From NCBI GenBank assembly GCA_964528155.1, contig CAZGRL010000002.1, positions 39,832-103,831 on the forward strand: a DNA stretch of 64,000 bases. Direction: 5' to 3'. Shown here piece by piece: positions 18,328 to 27,548 of the stretch. The translations under genes were made by a program, and so were the position numbers. Source of the stretch: G001797105 sp964528155. Its GTDB lineage: Bacteria; Chloroflexota; Anaerolineae; Anaerolineales; E44-bin32. The notes under the pieces were generated by a model. It made no database searches. It was given only the letters and a program-made list of their open reading frames with translations, and had not been told where the DNA came from. Each line of letters begins with the position of its first letter. Position 1 is the first letter of the stretch.

Positions 18328-18513
18328 CACCGACCTCCCAGATAGGCCTCCTTGCCACCATAACATAACCCCAGAACCCTGTTTGAGCAACGCCCTGGTT
18401 GCTTTCCACCCACGTGGATGAAGTCCCTTCCCGGTTACAACAGCCACTCGGAGCGGATCGCCTGCCTGCGTGGTCCGAGCAGCGGGCCCCACCCCGGACG
18501 TGAGGATGATAGA

Positions 18514-19455
18514 ATGCCGGCCGTGAGGACTTCGCCCCGACTGACCCCATATGCCTGGCTCTCGATCGGCGCTGCACTCCTGACCATGGCGATCAAGGGG
18601 ACGGCCTATCTGGTTTCGGGCTCCGTGGGGCTGTTATCCGATGCGCTCGAATCGGGAGTCAATCTGGCCGCCGCCTTGATGGCGCTGACCGTGCTGGGCA
18701 TCGTCGCTCGGCCGCCGGACGAAGAACACGCCTACGGTCATGGGAAGGCCGAGTACTTTTCGAGCGGCGTCGAAGGAACGCTGATCGTGATCGCCGCGGC
18801 CACGATTGCTGTGGCGGCCATCCGCCGGCTGCTTGACCCGCAGCCTTTGAACAACATCGGCCTTGGGCTTGCCATCGCCATTCTGGCCACGCTTATCAAC
18901 CTGGCCGCAGCCCGGATCCTGCTCAGTGCCGGCCGCAGATTCCGTTCCATCGCCCTGGAGGCCGACGCACAGCATCTCATGTCCGATGTATGGTCCTCGG
19001 CGGCCATCTTGACCGGAATGGGGGTTGTGGCACTCAGCGGCTGGCAGATCCTCGATCCACTCGTGGCCCTACTTGTTGCCGGCCACATCGCCTGGATCGG
19101 TGTGAACCTGGTGCGGCGCTCTACGCTAGGTCTGATGGATACAGCCCTGCCTCAAGCTCAGCTCGAAGCAATCACAGCCGCTTTGGACGGTCACGCCTCG
19201 CAGGGAGTGCGTTACCACGCGCTTCGCTCGCGTCAGGCCGGGGCGCGATACTTCGTTTCGATGCACATCCAGGTGCCCGGCAAATGGACCGTTCAGCGAG
19301 GTCACAACTTGCTCGAACAGATCGAGGCTGAGATCCGGCAGGCCGTCCCCAACATCACCGTCTTCACTCACATCGAGCCTATCGAGGACCCGGCTTCATG
19401 GGATGACGAGCAGCTCGATCGCGCCAATGACAAGGAGAACTCGCAAGGCGAGTAA
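18514..19455 (+). CDS. cation diffusion facilitator family transporter
   Basis: Proton-coupled divalent metal exporter (Zn/Fe/Mn/Co), about 313 residues. Six membrane helices carry the usual metal-site motifs: SDALESGVNLAAA in helix 2 and ALEADAQHLMSDVWSS in helix 5, with HAYGHGKAEYFSS between helices 2 and 3. A short cytosolic C-terminal domain ends in ITVFTHIEPIED. ATG 18514 has GAGG 8 nt upstream. The aspartates of the transport site are present; the metal is not predictable with confidence. Confidence 0.92.
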   Translation: MPAVRTSPRLTPYAWLSIGAALLTMAIKGTAYLVSGSVGLLSDALESGVNLAAALMALTVLGIVARPPDEEHAYGHGKAEYFSSGVEGTLIVIAAATIAVAAIRRLLDPQPLNNIGLGLAIAILATLINLAAARILLSAGRRFRSIALEADAQHLMSDVWSSAAILTGMGVVALSGWQILDPLVALLVAGHIAWIGVNLVRRSTLGLMDTALPQAQLEAITAALDGHASQGVRYHALRSRQAGARYFVSMHIQVPGKWTVQRGHNLLEQIEAEIRQAVPNITVFTHIEPIEDPASWDDEQLDRANDKENSQGE

Positions 19456-19605
19456 ATACCTCTACCCACATTTCACGTTCGATCCCCGATCTCGTTCAAT
19501 CATTCCCGGTTCTGAGCCTCCGCCGCCGCATCGAATCACATCGATCGCACGCCGATGAGCCCGTGCCCCCGGTCCGGCCGAGCAAATTCAGATCGACATT
19601 CTTGC

Positions 19606-21216
19606 CTAGGGTTCGGCGGTGCAGTAGTGCGGATGGCCCGGATCGTCCTTGCATTGGTTCGCTTTGATGGTGGGCGCGCGAGGGACGTCGGTCGGCGGCG
19701 GGACGGCAGTAGGAGGCACCGGCGTTGAGGTGAAGGAAGGCGCAGGAGGCGTGGAGGGGATCGGAGAGGGTGGGATCGAGGTGGCCGTCGCTGGAGATGT
19801 CGCCGCCTTCGTCGATGTGGGAGCGGCCTTCGTCGATGTCGCCTCGCCAGAAGGAGGAGCGGAGGTTGATGTCGCCTCTACCACCGATCCATCTTGGTCT
19901 CCCCCGCTCGTCGTGCCCTGGCCGCTTCCGGTTGCGACGACGGCCGTCCATGCCGGGCTTGGCGTCGCCGTCGGCTTGGCCTCCAGCACAGCCCCCAGGG
20001 TATCTTTGTTGGTCACCGCGCCCATGGCCACCAACGTTCCATACACCGCCGTTTCAACCTGACCTTCGACTACGGACGTTCCCTGTCGGGGCGCGAGCTC
20101 GCTCGAAAGGGCATACACAGTCGCCATTAGATCCTGCGCGGTTGCCGACGGCGATGCGGTCGCCCCGCCCCCGTTCAAGGCCTCCCAGGCCGAGCCACCG
20201 GCCAGGGCCCAGGCCGCGATCGGCGAGCCCACCACGAGCAGGACGCCCAGCATCGTCGCCCTCAGCCGTCGCCTGGCGCTCGACCTGGTCGAGGGTGTAG
20301 GGCCGAATACGTCCTGTATGCCCCTCGGCACGAGCCGGCGCAGGCGCAGCCTCTGCCTCCAGCTTCCCGCGTTCGTCACAGCCGGAGCCAATGCCGCTTG
20401 GAGCGCGATATTGAACTCGGCGATGTCGGCAAATCGCTCGTCGGGTATCTTCGAAAGGGCACGGATCAGAACCGCGCATACTTCGTCCGACAGATCGCGA
20501 TTGAGCTGCTTCGGATCCGGCAGCGGGTCATTGACGTGCATGATGGCGACGGCGATAGCGCTATCTGCCTCGTACGGCAACCTGCCGGTGGTGAGTTGGT
20601 AGGCCATGATCGCCAGCGAGTATTGGTCCGATCTTCCGTCGACATCCTCTCCTCGGCACTGCTCGGGCGACATGTACGCCGGAGTGCCAATGACCGCCGA
20701 CCCGGTCAGGCTGAGGGTTGCGTCGGCCACATGAGCGAAACTGAAATCGGAGAGAAGCGCGTTGCCGTTCTCATCCATGAGTAGGTTGGACGGCTTCACA
20801 TCACGGTGGACCACGCCCGCCTCGTGGGCGAACTGAAGGGCCGTCGATACCTGGTCGATCATCCGGGCATACTCTTGCGCCGGGATCGATCCCTTGCGCA
20901 TCCGATCGGCGAGCGTCCCCGCGGCCATGTAGGGCATGACGATATGTGCCTGACCGGCGACTTCGCCGAAGTCGAGGATAGGCACGATATTCGGATGTTG
21001 AAGCTGCTGGAGGAGCTGGACCTCACGCTTGAAACGGGCGCGGAATGTCGCATCCCGCCCGATCTGGGGCGACAGAAGTTTGATGGCCACAACCCGACCA
21101 TGGCGCAGATCGATCGCGCGGTGCACGGCCGACATCCCGCCGACCCCGATCCGTTCGAGGATGGCATAGTGGCCCAGGGAGGGGCTTTCTGCTTCCTTCG
21201 CCTGTGGTTCGGTCAT
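19606..21216 (-). CDS. transmembrane Ser/Thr kinase with altered DFG motif
   Basis: Second Hanks-type kinase (536 aa). Conserved parts: glycine loop GVGGMSAV, ATP lysine K46, catalytic HRDVKPSN with D139, GTPAYMSPEQ, and the DQYSLAIMAYQL helix. The magnesium motif reads DFS (157-159) instead of DFG. The metal-binding aspartate is kept. One membrane helix (around 320-340) is followed by about 190 residues of Thr/Ser/Pro low-complexity sequence, ending in a short cysteine-bearing tail (QCKDDPGHPHYCTAEP). ATG 21216 has AGGAG upstream. It probably sits alone; 19456-19605 holds no gene. Activity may be normal, altered or regulatory only. Confidence 0.88.
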   Translation of the reverse strand: MTEPQAKEAESPSLGHYAILERIGVGGMSAVHRAIDLRHGRVVAIKLLSPQIGRDATFRARFKREVQLLQQLQHPNIVPILDFGEVAGQAHIVMPYMAAGTLADRMRKGSIPAQEYARMIDQVSTALQFAHEAGVVHRDVKPSNLLMDENGNALLSDFSFAHVADATLSLTGSAVIGTPAYMSPEQCRGEDVDGRSDQYSLAIMAYQLTTGRLPYEADSAIAVAIMHVNDPLPDPKQLNRDLSDEVCAVLIRALSKIPDERFADIAEFNIALQAALAPAVTNAGSWRQRLRLRRLVPRGIQDVFGPTPSTRSSARRRLRATMLGVLLVVGSPIAAWALAGGSAWEALNGGGATASPSATAQDLMATVYALSSELAPRQGTSVVEGQVETAVYGTLVAMGAVTNKDTLGAVLEAKPTATPSPAWTAVVATGSGQGTTSGGDQDGSVVEATSTSAPPSGEATSTKAAPTSTKAATSPATATSIPPSPIPSTPPAPSFTSTPVPPTAVPPPTDVPRAPTIKANQCKDDPGHPHYCTAEP

Positions 21217-21354
21217 AGATCTCCTACGACCGTCGGGTATCGCTGCATGGCTCAACCGATGTCACCGTCAGCCTGGCATATAAGGGAGCCTGCCCGGCTT
21301 CTATCAGATACACGGCCGTTACGTGTAACGCCGGCGGGCCTAAGAATCTGGATC

Positions 21355-21654
21355 TCAGGCCCCCACTTCCTCACCGAAGTACATCGTCGCCAGACCTTTG
21401 GCGAAGCTGCTGAGATTCTCTCCGGCAACCCCCATTTCCTCGCTCTTCATACCTCTCTTGAGTGCATCTTCATCGGCGAGGTACATCTCGGCCATCATGT
21501 AGTGTGAATCCCCACTCAAGGAACGAGTGAACCGCGTTACGACCGTCTTCTCCAGCCCGGGGACCTTCCGGACGAGCGGGAGATGAGTCTTGAAGTAGGC
21601 ATCATCGAATGCTGCCGGATCAGGGGGTTGGCGGTACAGAGCCACCAGCTTCAT
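21355..21654 (-). CDS. EthD family protein
   Basis: Small ferredoxin-like barrel protein of about 99 residues (EthD/TIGR02118 family). The family start MKLVALYRQPPDPAAFDDAY and the histidine-bearing THLPLVRKVPGLEKTVVTRF are clear. Relatives are accessory proteins of oxidative catabolic clusters and act as dimers; their chemistry is poorly defined. ATG 21654 is preceded by GAGGAG; an upstream in-frame extension to 21732 lacks family sequence. It is the last gene of the interrupted phenylacetate-type cluster, after a 178-nt spacer. Confidence 0.82.
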   Translation of the reverse strand: MKLVALYRQPPDPAAFDDAYFKTHLPLVRKVPGLEKTVVTRFTRSLSGDSHYMMAEMYLADEDALKRGMKSEEMGVAGENLSSFAKGLATMYFGEEVGA

Positions 21655-21832
21655 GCGGTTCTCCTCGAAGAGCCACAGGTTGGGTGCATCCTGCAACACA
21701 AACGGGCGAATTGAGACCACGCGGAGCTTCAAGCCCCGAACGGTAAGACTGATCGTTTGTTGCGGAATGCTCTCCCAATCCTGCTTAACACCGGGGTGCG
21801 TGATCCGGATCGGTCGACGCTATGCGGATGCT

Positions 21833-22312
21833 CTAGATGGGCTTGAAGGCCTCGAAGGGTTGGCGACAGTGGTTGCAGAAGTGGATTCTACGGCAGGCAG
21901 CCGGGCCGAAGCCATTCTTCAGAAATGTGTCCTGTCTACCGCAATAGGGGCAGGTCGCCGGTTCGAGGAGCACGAGCTCAACGTTCCTGGCGTGGATCGG
22001 GGCCGGCGCCAAACCGAACATCCGGAGTTTCTCACGGCCGGTGGGAGAGATGCGATCCGTCGTCCATGGCGGGTTCATGAGGACATCAACCTCAACGGCC
22101 TCCGCGCCAGCAGCCGACAATCGCTCCTGGGTCTCACGCTTCATGACGTGCAGCGCCGGACAACCCGCGAACGTCGGCGTCAGCCCCACGCGGACACGGT
22201 CGCCGTCAACCTCAACGTCATGGATCACCCCGAGCTCCACGACCGAAATCACCGGAATCTCAGGGTCATGGACATCCTCAAGCACCGACCAGACGCTCGC
22301 CTTGTCCATCAC
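21833..22312 (-). CDS. paaD: phenylacetyl-CoA epoxidase maturation/accessory protein PaaD (PaaJ)
   Basis: PaaD family protein (159 aa). The N-terminal MIP18/DUF59 domain is clear (DVHDPEIPVISVVELGVI; FAGCPAL, then MNPPWTTD). A C-terminal zinc-ribbon-like part has CPYC and CNHC pairs. PaaD proteins are thought to help assemble or repair the di-iron epoxidase PaaABCE. It starts GTG 22312 (or ATG 22309), 19 nt after the truncated paaC. The complex it should serve is missing here, because only a paaC fragment remains and paaA, paaB and paaE are not in the window. Confidence 0.88.
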   Translation of the reverse strand: MMDKASVWSVLEDVHDPEIPVISVVELGVIHDVEVDGDRVRVGLTPTFAGCPALHVMKRETQERLSAAGAEAVEVDVLMNPPWTTDRISPTGREKLRMFGLAPAPIHARNVELVLLEPATCPYCGRQDTFLKNGFGPAACRRIHFCNHCRQPFEAFKPI

Positions 22313-22331
22313 GCGACAACCCTATTTCAGT

Positions 22332-22685
22332 CTACCATACCGCCATCGGATCGGACCTGGCCACGGATTGGAGCTCCTCAACAAGGCGGGGGAGATGATC
22401 CGCGTGCTGCCGGCGACTTGCAGCCGGCGGGCTCACAATCTCAGGTATGCGCAGTCCAGCCTGAGCCAATGTGCCACTGACCTCGGCTTCCCAGCGTTGG
22501 CGAAGACCGCCTGCCTGCGGCATGAGTCCAGCCTCGATCGCCAGGATGACGCCCGGCTCTTCCTCAAACAACCCCAATGCGTGACCCCAGAGCTCGTCTA
22601 GGGCAATCTGCATACGCCGGTTGCTTTCCGGGGTCCCTTGCCCCAGGCGAAGGACCCAGGCGCGGGTAGCTGTCCGCCAGGCCAC
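22332..22685 (-). pseudogene. paaC: truncated paaC (phenylacetyl-CoA epoxidase subunit), 3' half only
   Basis: The 117-codon remnant matches the C-terminal half of PaaC: WVLRLGQGTPESNRRMQ, DELWGHALGLFEEE, LRQRWEAEVSGTLAQAGLRIPE and a final HADHLPRLVEELQSVARSDP. Normal PaaC has about 250 residues. The frame is closed by a stop at 22697-22695, and the DNA upstream codes for another protein. The front half, with half of the di-iron-like helical bundle, is therefore gone. It overlaps the end of the enoyl-CoA hydratase frame. The fragment is unlikely to work. The order paaC-paaD is the usual one. Confidence 0.85.
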
Positions 22686-23542
22686 TCGGGGCGGTCATCT
22701 TCCGCCCATCGCCGGCGGATTTCCTGATAGTCCGGTTGACGCTTATCCAGAAAAGACTTCACGCCTTCGCGCGTCTCAGGACTGGTGTTGTGAATCGACA
22801 ACCAGTCACGCCCGTGGCCTATCGTCAGGTGCCAGCCAAGGTCACGCCAGAAGTTCAGCTGCTGTTTGGTGTAACGCGTCTTCTCCGGGAACTTCTCCAG
22901 GAGCTTGCCCACCAGTTCGTCGACGGCCTGGTCTAGCTTCTCTCGTGGAACGACGTAGTTGACCAGCCCCCATTCCAGTGCCTGCTGAGCGGGGATCTCT
23001 TCGTTGAGAAACAGTATCTGCCGGGCGCGCCGGTCTCCGACGATCAGCGGCAGGAACTGCGTCGCTCCGGCCAGGGCCACACTGCCGTGACTCGTGCCGA
23101 CCTGGCGAATGTAGATGTCGTCGGCCGCCACGGACAGGTCGCAACTCATGTTGAATTCGTTGCCACCGCCTGCGACGATGCCGTTCAGGCGAGCGACGGT
23201 GGGTTTGCCGATGTTGCGCAGCCGCTCATGGCACTCGATGAAATCCCCCATCCACTTCCAGTAGTCACGAGGGCGCTCGAGGAACTGCTCTTGCTCTTTG
23301 AGGTCGGCGCCGGTGCAAAACGCTCGTCCGCCGGCTCCGGTCAGCACGATCACGCCGATGCCGTCGTCCCAACTGGCATCCTTCAGTGCGCGGTTCATTT
23401 CGGTCAGCACATTGTGGTTGACGGCATTGAGTGCTTCCGGACGGTTGATTGTGATCGTCGCCCGGCCGCCGCCCTTCTCGTACCGGATACAGGTGAAACC
23501 GAACTCATTCGGATCCACGCCCTGGTAGATACGCCCCGTCAC
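22598..23542 (-). CDS. enoyl-CoA hydratase/isomerase family protein, chimeric C-terminus
   Basis: Crotonase-fold protein: substrate loop AFCTGADLKEQ and oxyanion-hole segment NGIVAGGGNEFNMSCDLSVAA, followed by GSVALAGATQFLPLIVGDRRA, then the C-terminal helices to FLDKRQPDYQEIRRRW. GTG 23542 has GGGGAGGG upstream. The last 30 or so residues (from about 22690 on) are read from what was paaC sequence in another frame, so the normal end was replaced by a deletion. The catalytic core is intact. It resembles hydratases placed with ring-cleaving CoA pathways; the substrate is unknown. Confidence 0.87.
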   Translation of the reverse strand: MTGRIYQGVDPNEFGFTCIRYEKGGGRATITINRPEALNAVNHNVLTEMNRALKDASWDDGIGVIVLTGAGGRAFCTGADLKEQEQFLERPRDYWKWMGDFIECHERLRNIGKPTVARLNGIVAGGGNEFNMSCDLSVAADDIYIRQVGTSHGSVALAGATQFLPLIVGDRRARQILFLNEEIPAQQALEWGLVNYVVPREKLDQAVDELVGKLLEKFPEKTRYTKQQLNFWRDLGWHLTIGHGRDWLSIHNTSPETREGVKSFLDKRQPDYQEIRRRWAEDDRPEWPGGQLPAPGSFAWGKGPRKATGVCRLP

Positions 23543-23902
23543 GAGCCGATCCCTCCCCGAGAACGTGTGTCTCGAGGGTCAACCCCCGATTGCCACACGT
23601 CTGACTTATTCTATCCTTTTTCTCCATTTGTTTGGGTTCGGGATCGACAAGGGGGTGATGGCCGGGCCAGAGCCGCGTTCGACAGGCAGGGCCTGGCTCC
23701 ACCCGTTGGAAGGCCGACGCCTGGGATAAGAGGCGGCACTTCCCGCGGACAACTCTCGCGGGCTGTCCGCACACCATCACTCAGATGGAGCCATCCGACC
23801 AGGGGGACTGGGAAGATGAATTAGGGAGCGGGCATGCCGAGAACACGCCGGTGTCTCATGGAGCCGAGGATTGCCGGCGGCACTCTCGGCCAGAGTAAGG
23901 GG
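23543..23902. other. intergenic, no gene seen
   Basis: No coding frame is supported. On the minus strand TAGAAT at 23613-23608 is a possible -10 box for the hydratase gene, without a convincing -35. Confidence 0.45.
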
Positions 23903-25294
23903 TTAGCAACGCTTGGTCGTTGGACGAAGCTGGATGAGGTCCGCCCCGAACAACTCCGGCGGGGCGTGATAGCCGACGGCCTTCAGGCGAGGCTCGAACA
24001 TCGGGCGGATGCCCGTCGGGCTGATGGTGCCGGAACCGTGGCCATTGCCGTTGGAACCGTTCTCGGAGATCTTGAAGAGTTCGCTCAGGACAACTGTCTC
24101 ACCTTCCATCCCGATGACTTCGGTGATGGAGATGACCTTCCGTGAACCCTCGCTGAATCGGGCCTGCTGCACAATGAGGTTGACCGCTGAAGCGATCTGC
24201 TCCCGCACAACTCGCAGCGGCAGATCGAACCCGGAAAGCAGGACCAATGTCTCCAGCCGAGAGATAGCGTCTCGGGCGTTGTTGGCATGAACCGTCGTCA
24301 GCGATCCATCATGCCCGGTGTTCATTGCCTGGAGCATATCTAGCGCTTCACCACCACGAACCTCTCCAACAATGATTCGGTCCGGTCGCATCCTGAGCGC
24401 GTTGCGTACAAGATGGCGGATGGTCACCTCACCTTGTCCGTCTAGGTCCGGCGGCTTCGCTTCCAGCCGCACCCGGTGGGCCTGATGAAGCTGTAGCTCA
24501 GCCGCATCTTCGATGGTGATGATCCGTTCGGTCTCGGGTATAGCCCCGGAGAGGATATTCAGCAGGGTCGTCTTGCCCGATCCTGTGCCACCCGAGACAA
24601 GGATGTTGAGCCGGGCAAGAACGCAGGCCTGCAAGAATTCGGCGATCGGCCTGGTCAGACTGCCGAGGTTGATCAGGTCATCGAACTGAAGCTTCTCTCG
24701 GGCGAATTTCCGGATGGTGAGGCTGGGGCCATCGATTGCCGCAGGCGGGATCACGGCGTTGACGCGTGAACCGTCCGGGAGTCGCGCATCTACTGTGGGG
24801 TGCTGGACATCGATCCGCCTTCCGAGCGGTATGACAATGCTCTCAATGAGCTGAAAGATGGCCTGGTCGTCCGGGAACTTCACGTCGGCCGGCTCGATCC
24901 TCCCGGCGCGCTCGACGTAGACATTCTCCGGCCCATTCACCATGATCTCGGTGATCGACGGGTCATCCAACAGCGGCTGTATTTCAGTCAGATCTGAGAA
25001 CTCACTCAAGACCTCAGCGAAAAGCCGTTCTCGCAGCGTTTGGGACATCTCTATCTGTTTGTGACGGCACACCATTTCGAGGATCTGTCGGGCGGCGACG
25101 GTTCGGGGCACATCGGCCGGGCGGGAGTCGAGCCCCTGGTTGATCTTCTGAATGAGATAAGGGCGAAGCTGGGCGAGGGATTCAGCGGGTGGTGCGGTGT
25201 CGGGAAAAGAATCTTGCATCCATACCTCCGAAGAGTCGATTTCTGGTGCGAGATCGACGGAAGGGGACACGAGACTGGCCTCGTCGCCATCCAT
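23903..25294 (-). CDS. cpaF: CpaF/TadA-type secretion ATPase
   Basis: Hexameric ATPase of the type II/IV secretion superfamily, CpaF branch, 463 residues. It has Walker A GGTGSGKTTLLN, the Asp box TIEDAAELQL, Walker B RPDRIIVGEVRGGEALDML, the His box TGHDGSLTTVHANN, and the N-terminal signature LLDDPSITEIMVNGPENVYVE. In Tad pilus loci it powers pilus assembly. None of the expected partners (TadB, TadC, TadZ, pilin, prepilin peptidase) adjoins it. It has a glycine/asparagine-rich segment near residue 420. It may work with a locus elsewhere. Confidence 0.9.
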   Translation of the reverse strand: MDGDEASLVSPSVDLAPEIDSSEVWMQDSFPDTAPPAESLAQLRPYLIQKINQGLDSRPADVPRTVAARQILEMVCRHKQIEMSQTLRERLFAEVLSEFSDLTEIQPLLDDPSITEIMVNGPENVYVERAGRIEPADVKFPDDQAIFQLIESIVIPLGRRIDVQHPTVDARLPDGSRVNAVIPPAAIDGPSLTIRKFAREKLQFDDLINLGSLTRPIAEFLQACVLARLNILVSGGTGSGKTTLLNILSGAIPETERIITIEDAAELQLHQAHRVRLEAKPPDLDGQGEVTIRHLVRNALRMRPDRIIVGEVRGGEALDMLQAMNTGHDGSLTTVHANNARDAISRLETLVLLSGFDLPLRVVREQIASAVNLIVQQARFSEGSRKVISITEVIGMEGETVVLSELFKISENGSNGNGHGSGTISPTGIRPMFEPRLKAVGYHAPPELFGADLIQLRPTTKRC

Positions 25295-25685
25295 GATTGA
25301 GTGGCTGTTTTCGTCTTTGACAGGCCGGCAATCTCAAGCTGCGCCGAGCCGTGGCCAGGATCACCACTTTGGCTGAGAAAAGACCCCATGCAGGTGCGTT
25401 TTTGCATTCTAGTCGCAACATCCAGAATGCGGGCGATCTGTAAGGTCGCTGCAAAGAGGTGCTGCTGCTCGCAAGATCCGAGGGCACCCCGAACCAAGCC
25501 CGGGGCAGGCGTTTTCCGTTCATGCGCTGGTACGGAAGCCTATGGACGGGGAGGCCAAAGACCTTGGGTCGAGCTTTCAGGCGCAGCGACGCAAGCCGCC
25601 ACCATGCTGCTCGAGACAGGGGTTGAGATGGATCGGCCTGACCCAACCTGCCGGGCAGACTCTGGGGCCCGGGCCTCGGGGCCGA
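25295..25685. other. intergenic, no gene seen
   Basis: No supported gene or RNA. It separates the cpaF start from the nucleoside-kinase stop; both genes are on the minus strand. Confidence 0.45.
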
Positions 25686-27413
25686 TCAGCTTTGTTGTGG
25701 TGCCTGCCAGGGAGTGAACTGGCTGAGGATCGACGACCCAACGAACTCACGCAGAATGGAGTTGTCCGGGATCAGCTGGATATCCAGGGGGACGAACCAT
25801 TCGAGGAATGCCAGCAGCCGCTTGGCTTCGACGTGTTCGGCCGTTCCGAACGGTACCTGCCTGAGCAGCGGCTCGACCAAGGGCGCCAGGGCGGAGCCTT
25901 CATAGACCAGGGCCGAGTTGAACATCACATCAGCGTTTTCCTGGAAAGGGAAGATATAGTGCTTCTCGCCCCGACGGACAGACTCCCAACGGCGGATGGT
26001 CTCCTGGGCGGTGTAGCCACGTTGAGCCGCGTCGCGCACGATCCGGCGAATCAGACGGGTATCGGTGGTCGACACCCGATTGTAGCGATCCAGGTTGAGC
26101 TGAGTGAGCGCCGAAGCATAAATGCGAAACGTATTCTCGGCCGGGATATCCGGCACCAGCGCCGGATTCAAACCGTGGATCCCTTCGAGAATGATGATCT
26201 GGCCCGGTTTCAGCTCGGCGTACTCACCTGCTTCTTGCTCGCCACGCACAAAATCGTAGTGCGGCATCTGTACGCGTTCGCCGGCGATAAGCAAGCGCAG
26301 ATCGTGATTGAGGCGCGCCACATCGAGCGCGCCCAGGGCCTCATAGTCGTATTCTCCTTGCTCGTCCTTGGGGGTGCGCTCACGATTGACGAAGTAGTTG
26401 TCGAGCTCGATCGGCAACGGGGTCAACCCCAACGCCATGAGTTGAATCGAAAGGCGTTTGGAGAAGGTTGTCTTGCCTGATGCCGAGGGGCCGGCAATCA
26501 ACACCACTCGCGCCTGCTCACGCCGCTCGGCGACGAGCCCGGCAACCTCCGCGATACGCCCTTCATGGAGCGCTTCCGAAACCAGGATCAGCTCCCGCGC
26601 CCGGCCAGCGGTGATGGCATCGTTCAGCGACCCCACGCTGGGGATTCCCAGCGTGTCCAGCCAATCTCCATACTGTCGGAATGTGGCCAGCAGCTTCGGG
26701 TATTCCGGCAATGGAAGGAGCGTTGTGGGAACGTGCCGTCTGGGGAAGCGGAGGGTGAAACCGTTGCCCGTCTTAGCCAGCCCAAACCACTTCAAGAGCC
26801 CGGTGCTTGGCAACATGTAGCCGTGGTGATAGTCCCGGAATGGTCCGAGTTGGTACAGGACGAGGTAAGGCTTGCGACGATGCCTGAGCAGCAGCACCTT
26901 GTCGCCATAACCCTTTTCCGAGAAGAAAGTGATCGCCTCTTCAAGGGGCAACTGGAGCTTGGCGAAAGGTAGATCTTGCTCGACCAGCTCGCGCATCCGG
27001 GTTTCGAGACGACGGATATTTCCCTCATTGAACTCGCGATGCCCGTCGACCTGGCAGTAGTAGCCGCCGGAGGCGACGGAGTGATCGACCGTCAGGCGCG
27101 ATCCTGGGAACAATTCCTCGAACGCCGTCGCCAGCAGGAATGTCAGCGACCGGCGGTAGATCCGCATCCCATCCGGATCACCCATCGTCAGCGGCTTGAC
27201 GCGTGAGTCCATCTCGATCGGGTAGGTCAACTCACGCAGCTCGCCGTTGACGATTGCGCCCACCACAGGAGAGGTCGGGTTGCTTTCGCACGCCAGGAAC
27301 GTTGAGAGCTGGGTGTTTCGCCCCCCCTCCAGTACTTTCCCGCCAGCCAGGTGGATTTGCACCGTGGCTCGTGGCGGCACAGCTCGAATTTGGTCTCCTG
27401 AATCCCTTGCCAT
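25686..27413 (-). CDS. TGS-domain nucleoside kinase (uridine kinase-like)
   Basis: 575-residue fusion known in bacteria and archaea. The N-terminus has a TGS-like domain and a threonyl-tRNA-synthetase-editing-like second domain with HREFNEGN (residues 10-200). A P-loop kinase follows, with Walker A GPSASGKTT at 308-316, then ELDNYFVNRERTPKDEQGEYDYEAL (the phosphate-acceptor region of uridine kinases) and ILEGIHGLNP. Kinase activity on nucleosides is expected; the role of the synthetase-like part is not settled. It sits alone between two long intergenic regions. Confidence 0.9.
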   Translation of the reverse strand: MARDSGDQIRAVPPRATVQIHLAGGKVLEGGRNTQLSTFLACESNPTSPVVGAIVNGELRELTYPIEMDSRVKPLTMGDPDGMRIYRRSLTFLLATAFEELFPGSRLTVDHSVASGGYYCQVDGHREFNEGNIRRLETRMRELVEQDLPFAKLQLPLEEAITFFSEKGYGDKVLLLRHRRKPYLVLYQLGPFRDYHHGYMLPSTGLLKWFGLAKTGNGFTLRFPRRHVPTTLLPLPEYPKLLATFRQYGDWLDTLGIPSVGSLNDAITAGRARELILVSEALHEGRIAEVAGLVAERREQARVVLIAGPSASGKTTFSKRLSIQLMALGLTPLPIELDNYFVNRERTPKDEQGEYDYEALGALDVARLNHDLRLLIAGERVQMPHYDFVRGEQEAGEYAELKPGQIIILEGIHGLNPALVPDIPAENTFRIYASALTQLNLDRYNRVSTTDTRLIRRIVRDAAQRGYTAQETIRRWESVRRGEKHYIFPFQENADVMFNSALVYEGSALAPLVEPLLRQVPFGTAEHVEAKRLLAFLEWFVPLDIQLIPDNSILREFVGSSILSQFTPWQAPQQS

Positions 27414-27548
27414 TCGCGATGTCCTGATTGCAGGGAGGCCATTCTACCGCATGTTCGCGAGACACTTGTCTTCACACATATGGTACTCCTGGGGCAGACA
27501 ACTTGTGACACTTAACTCTCATCCACCGGCGACTTGTGGAAGGAGGTC

